From an uncultured Veillonella sp. (GTDB lineage Bacteria > Bacillota > Negativicutes > Veillonellales > Veillonellaceae): a stretch of 35,157 bases of DNA. The first letter of the stretch is position 1; the number at the start of each line of letters is the position of its first letter. The notes under the pieces were generated by a model, which searched no databases, had not been told where the DNA came from, and was given only the letters and a program-made list of their open reading frames with translations. The position numbers and the translations under genes are program-made. The stretch spans positions 1 through 35,157 of the forward strand of contig CAKPXR010000012.1 of NCBI GenBank assembly GCA_934202215.1. Direction: 5' to 3'. Of this stretch, positions 31,747 through 35,157 are shown in pieces.

Positions 31747-33042
31747 ATGATACCACGTTATACACGAGAAGAAATGGGCCATATTTGGAGCGAACGCAAC
31801 GAGTTCGACACAATGTTATTGGTAGAAACATTGGCATCCGAGGCACAAGCTGAGTTGGGCGTTATCCCTAAAGAAGCGGCTAAAGCCATTCGCGAAAAGG
31901 GCGATTTCGACGTTGAACGCATTCATGAAATCGAAAAGGAAACAAACCACGATATCATTTCCTTCGTAACAGCAGTGGGCGAATACGTAGGTCCTGAGGC
32001 GACTAAATACATCCACCTTGGCCTTACATCTACAGACGTTAAAGATACAGCGCTTGGTTACATGATGAAACAAGCATGCGACATCTTGATTGAAGACTTG
32101 AAACGCTTGCACGAAGTATTGCGTCGCCGTGCAGCTGAGTTCAAATACACACCTATGATCGGCCGTACTCATGGTATTCACGGCGAACCAACTACATTTG
32201 GCTTGAAATTAGCATTGTGGATGGCTGAAGTGGAACGCGATATCGAACGCATGGAACATGCTCGTAAAAGCGTTGCTGTTGGTAAATTGTCCGGCGCCGT
32301 CGGTACCTATTCCAACATCGATCCATTCGTAGAACAATATGTATGTGAAAAATTAGGTCTTGAACCTGTTAAAATCGCTACACAAGTAGTACAACGTGAC
32401 CGTCACGCTGAATTGTTGTCCACTATCGCTGTTGTAGGCGGCACATTAGATAAAATCGCTTTGGAAATCCGTCATTTGCAACGTACAGAGGTGCGCGAAG
32501 CAGAAGAATACTTTAGCCCTAAACAAAAGGGTTCCTCCGCAATGCCTCATAAACGCAATCCTATTACATGTGAAAGAATTTGCGGTATGGCTCGCTTGCT
32601 TCGTGGCTACGCTCAATCTGCTTATGAAGACCAAGCGTTGTGGCATGAACGCGATATTTCCCATAGCTCTGTAGAACGCGTTATCTTGCCAGATGCAACA
32701 ATTGCATTGAACTACATGCTTCACCTTACAATCCGTACAATCGATAAATTGTTGGTATATCCTGAAACAATGCTTAAAAACCTTAACCTTACAGGTGGCC
32801 TTGTATTCAGCCAAACAATTTTGACTCACCTTGTAGATAAAGGTGCAGTACGAGATGAAGCATACCGTTGGGTTCAAAAATACGCTATGGAACGTTGGCT
32901 TGAAGGTAAAGATTTCGCTACAGGTCTTAAATCTGATGAAAACATCAAGAAATATATGACTGCTGAAGAAATCGATGCATGCTTCGATCCTCATAAATTA
33001 TTGAAACATGTTGATACAATCATGGCTCGCTTTGGCCTATAA
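31747..33042 (+). CDS. purB: Adenylosuccinate lyase
   Basis: A 431-aa fumarase/aspartase-superfamily enzyme of purine synthesis. It cleaves SAICAR to AICAR and adenylosuccinate to AMP, releasing fumarate. Signatures are GRTHGIHGEPTTFG (the catalytic His region), HLGLTSTDVKDTA, and the superfamily GSSAMPHKRNP loop (about residues 260-270). Length is normal for the Firmicute-type enzyme. CAAAGGAG precedes the ATG. It is followed by a hairpin at 33081-33136 and an MFS gene; purA, the preceding step to AMP, lies 1.4 kb downstream. Confidence 0.96.
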   Translation: MIPRYTREEMGHIWSERNEFDTMLLVETLASEAQAELGVIPKEAAKAIREKGDFDVERIHEIEKETNHDIISFVTAVGEYVGPEATKYIHLGLTSTDVKDTALGYMMKQACDILIEDLKRLHEVLRRRAAEFKYTPMIGRTHGIHGEPTTFGLKLALWMAEVERDIERMEHARKSVAVGKLSGAVGTYSNIDPFVEQYVCEKLGLEPVKIATQVVQRDRHAELLSTIAVVGGTLDKIALEIRHLQRTEVREAEEYFSPKQKGSSAMPHKRNPITCERICGMARLLRGYAQSAYEDQALWHERDISHSSVERVILPDATIALNYMLHLTIRTIDKLLVYPETMLKNLNLTGGLVFSQTILTHLVDKGAVRDEAYRWVQKYAMERWLEGKDFATGLKSDENIKKYMTAEEIDACFDPHKLLKHVDTIMARFGL

Positions 33043-33080
33043 TTGTAGGGTACTTCCCATATAACATATGAAAGACTAGG

Positions 33081-33145
33081 GTAGGTATAGACCAATCAGC
33101 CTATAGCGTAAGCAGTAGGCTATTGGCTATATCTACTCATTTTAT
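33081..33145 (+). terminator. Long imperfect hairpin after purB
   Basis: GTAGGTATAG (33081-33090) pairs with CTATATCTAC (33127-33136), and CCAAT, AGCCTA pair with TAGGCT, ATTGG inside, giving a stem of about 20 bp with small bulges. It is followed by TCATTTTATTTT. Probably a terminator or 3'-stabilising structure. Confidence 0.65.
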
Positions 33146-33163
33146 TTTGTATTAGGAGGTTAT

Positions 33164-34312
33164 ATGAAACGTATTATACGAAAGTACGGACCACCTATTT
33201 TTCATTGTATTAATGACTTTGGACAAGGTTCACTAGCGGCGCTCATACCGTTTTTTATCGCTAACTTTGGCCTTAATTATTATCAATCGGCATCTATTAT
33301 TTTCTGTAACACCATCGTGGCTTCTGTGGCCCAACCTGTTTTGGGCTATGTAGCAGACCGTTGGCGTGTGCCGTGGTTCATTCCTGTAGGCTTTACTGTA
33401 ACATTAGTCTCTATCAGCGCCATTGCACTGGCGACGAGCTATGAGATGATATTGGCTTTATCACTCATTGCAGGGATTGGGGCCGCACTATTCCATCCTG
33501 AGGCGGCGCTTCTCGTAAATCGCATGCAATCTCATGAGATTGGCAATGCCATGGGACGCTTTGCCGTAGGCGGTAGTGCAGGCTTTGCTCTTGGGCCTCT
33601 CCTTGCTGGTGGTGTTTACATCTTTGGCGGTCACTTTTTATGGATGTTCACAGTTATCGCTGTACTGGGCGCATTACTATATCTCTATGCCTTTACTGGC
33701 GAGGCTAATACTGTTGTTGATGGTAAAAGTAAAAGCGTTAAAAGAGATACTAGTGCTGGTATAAATGATTGGTCAAGCTTTGGTAAGCTTTTCTTCGTTA
33801 TTGCCTCTCGATCCATTTTATTCTCTGTACTATCCATCTTTATTCCTATTCTGTACATTACTGTTATTAATGGCGAAGCTGGTGCCTCTAGCTTGGCTCT
33901 TACTATGTACTTTGCAATGGGAGCGGTTCTTACCTATATGGGTGGGGCTTTATCTGATAAATTGGGCTTCTTGAAAATTGTACGTTTAGGCAATCTTATC
34001 TTCTTGCCATCTGTCTTAGTGTTTATCTTTGTGCCTAACATCTGGGGCTTCTTTGGTGCCATGATCCCAATGGCCTTTGGCGTATTCTCGCAATATGGAC
34101 CTATTACTGTGTTAGGTCAAAAATACCTGGCTAAAAATGCAGGCTTTGCGTCCGGTATTACCTTAGGCCTTGGCATTACCTTAGGTGGACTTGTAGCGCC
34201 ATATGTAGGACATCTAGCGGACATCTATGACGTACAAACAGCATTGATGACATTGATTCCTGTTGGTGCTGTAGGTCTACTCATGAGCTTCTGGCTTAAG
34301 GAGCCAAAATAA
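33164..34312 (+). CDS. MFS exporter of the fosmidomycin-resistance (Fsr) type
   Basis: A 382-aa, 12-helix major-facilitator protein. The N terminus FHCINDFGQGSLAALIPFFIANFGLNY, the QPVLGYVADRW loop, and especially GIGAALFHPEAALLVNR (about 108-125) are the Fsr-like subgroup signatures. The second half contains GGALSDKLG and the GITLGLGITLGGLVAP segment. It probably exports small phosphonate-like drugs or metabolites, but substrate prediction within this group is unreliable. An AGGAGG site precedes the ATG. It lies between purB and purA; with the hairpin upstream and the purA promoter downstream it is probably a single gene. Confidence 0.88.
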   Translation: MKRIIRKYGPPIFHCINDFGQGSLAALIPFFIANFGLNYYQSASIIFCNTIVASVAQPVLGYVADRWRVPWFIPVGFTVTLVSISAIALATSYEMILALSLIAGIGAALFHPEAALLVNRMQSHEIGNAMGRFAVGGSAGFALGPLLAGGVYIFGGHFLWMFTVIAVLGALLYLYAFTGEANTVVDGKSKSVKRDTSAGINDWSSFGKLFFVIASRSILFSVLSIFIPILYITVINGEAGASSLALTMYFAMGAVLTYMGGALSDKLGFLKIVRLGNLIFLPSVLVFIFVPNIWGFFGAMIPMAFGVFSQYGPITVLGQKYLAKNAGFASGITLGLGITLGGLVAPYVGHLADIYDVQTALMTLIPVGAVGLLMSFWLKEPK

Positions 34313-34363
34313 CATCTTTAAAGACTTTACAGAAAATAGCTCATGCCTTTGGAAAGAAACTAA

Positions 34364-35157
<794 letters not shown>

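Noticed and set aside
32446..32994. 182-codon minus-strand ORF opposite purB
   Set aside because: Shadow of purB, including its GSSAMPHKRNP region.

Overview
The window (about 35 kb, AT-rich, strong AGGAGG-type ribosome binding sites) looks like chromosome of a Veillonella-type Negativicute, a diderm anaerobic Firmicute that lives on lactate and propionate-pathway chemistry. The clues are a B12-riboswitch-controlled methylmalonyl-CoA mutase operon (mutA-mutB-meaB), a large FAD/Fe-S lactate-type dehydrogenase, and outer-membrane equipment (TonB/ExbB/ExbD, a NagZ-like lipoprotein) next to Firmicute-style signals. The genus is my inference from gene content; no rRNA or other marker is present. 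There are no tRNA or rRNA genes, insertion sequences, phage genes or CRISPR arrays.

Layout. 1-3000: small membrane protein coupled to 3-methyladenine glycosylase I (tag), a candidate CU-rich small RNA, a DUF554 membrane protein and an Spx/ArsC-like thioredoxin-fold protein. 3000-8280: a metal-transport island. It holds a repeat-containing spacer, a 257-aa protein that keeps all eight membrane helices and the CPC motif of a P1B-ATPase but has lost every catalytic domain, a divergent glpT, and a complete P1B-ATPase. Both ATPase-like genes carry CsoR/CstR-like operators, and the complete one has a folded leader. 8430-13160: nitroreductase (minus strand), a ferritin-like diiron protein with a duplicated control region, a cysteine-free OhrR-like MarR regulator, a small secreted protein, a carboxymuconolactone-decarboxylase-family protein, a site-2-protease homologue that has lost all its zinc ligands, and a BFD-like [2Fe-2S] protein. 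13360-17000: NagZ-like lipoprotein, ClC chloride/proton antiporter with an RCK_C tail, TauE/SafE exporter. 17550-20380: lactate-type dehydrogenase behind a long AT-rich leader. 20610-22610: TPR lipoprotein behind an 11-bp tandem repeat, a small membrane protein, and rarD (minus strand). 22765-28770: cobalamin riboswitch, terminator and the mutA-mutB-meaB operon. 29035-30880: exbB-exbD-tonB. 31002-35157: small membrane protein (minus strand), purB, an Fsr-like MFS exporter, and purA cut off by the window end.

How it fits together. The dehydrogenase oxidises lactate (probable). MutAB with its chaperone MeaB interconverts succinyl-CoA and methylmalonyl-CoA and needs adenosylcobalamin, and the riboswitch ties its expression to B12. 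The TonB complex powers outer-membrane uptake, possibly of cobalamin or iron chelates, but no receptor lies here. The diiron protein, nitroreductase, Spx-like protein, OhrR-like regulator and Fe-S protein suggest oxidative-stress and iron handling in an anaerobe.

The strongest candidates for undescribed biology are the membrane-only P-type-ATPase relative under a metal/persulfide-type operator, the zinc-ligand-less site-2-protease homologue, the cysteine-free OhrR relative, and the CU-rich small RNA candidate.
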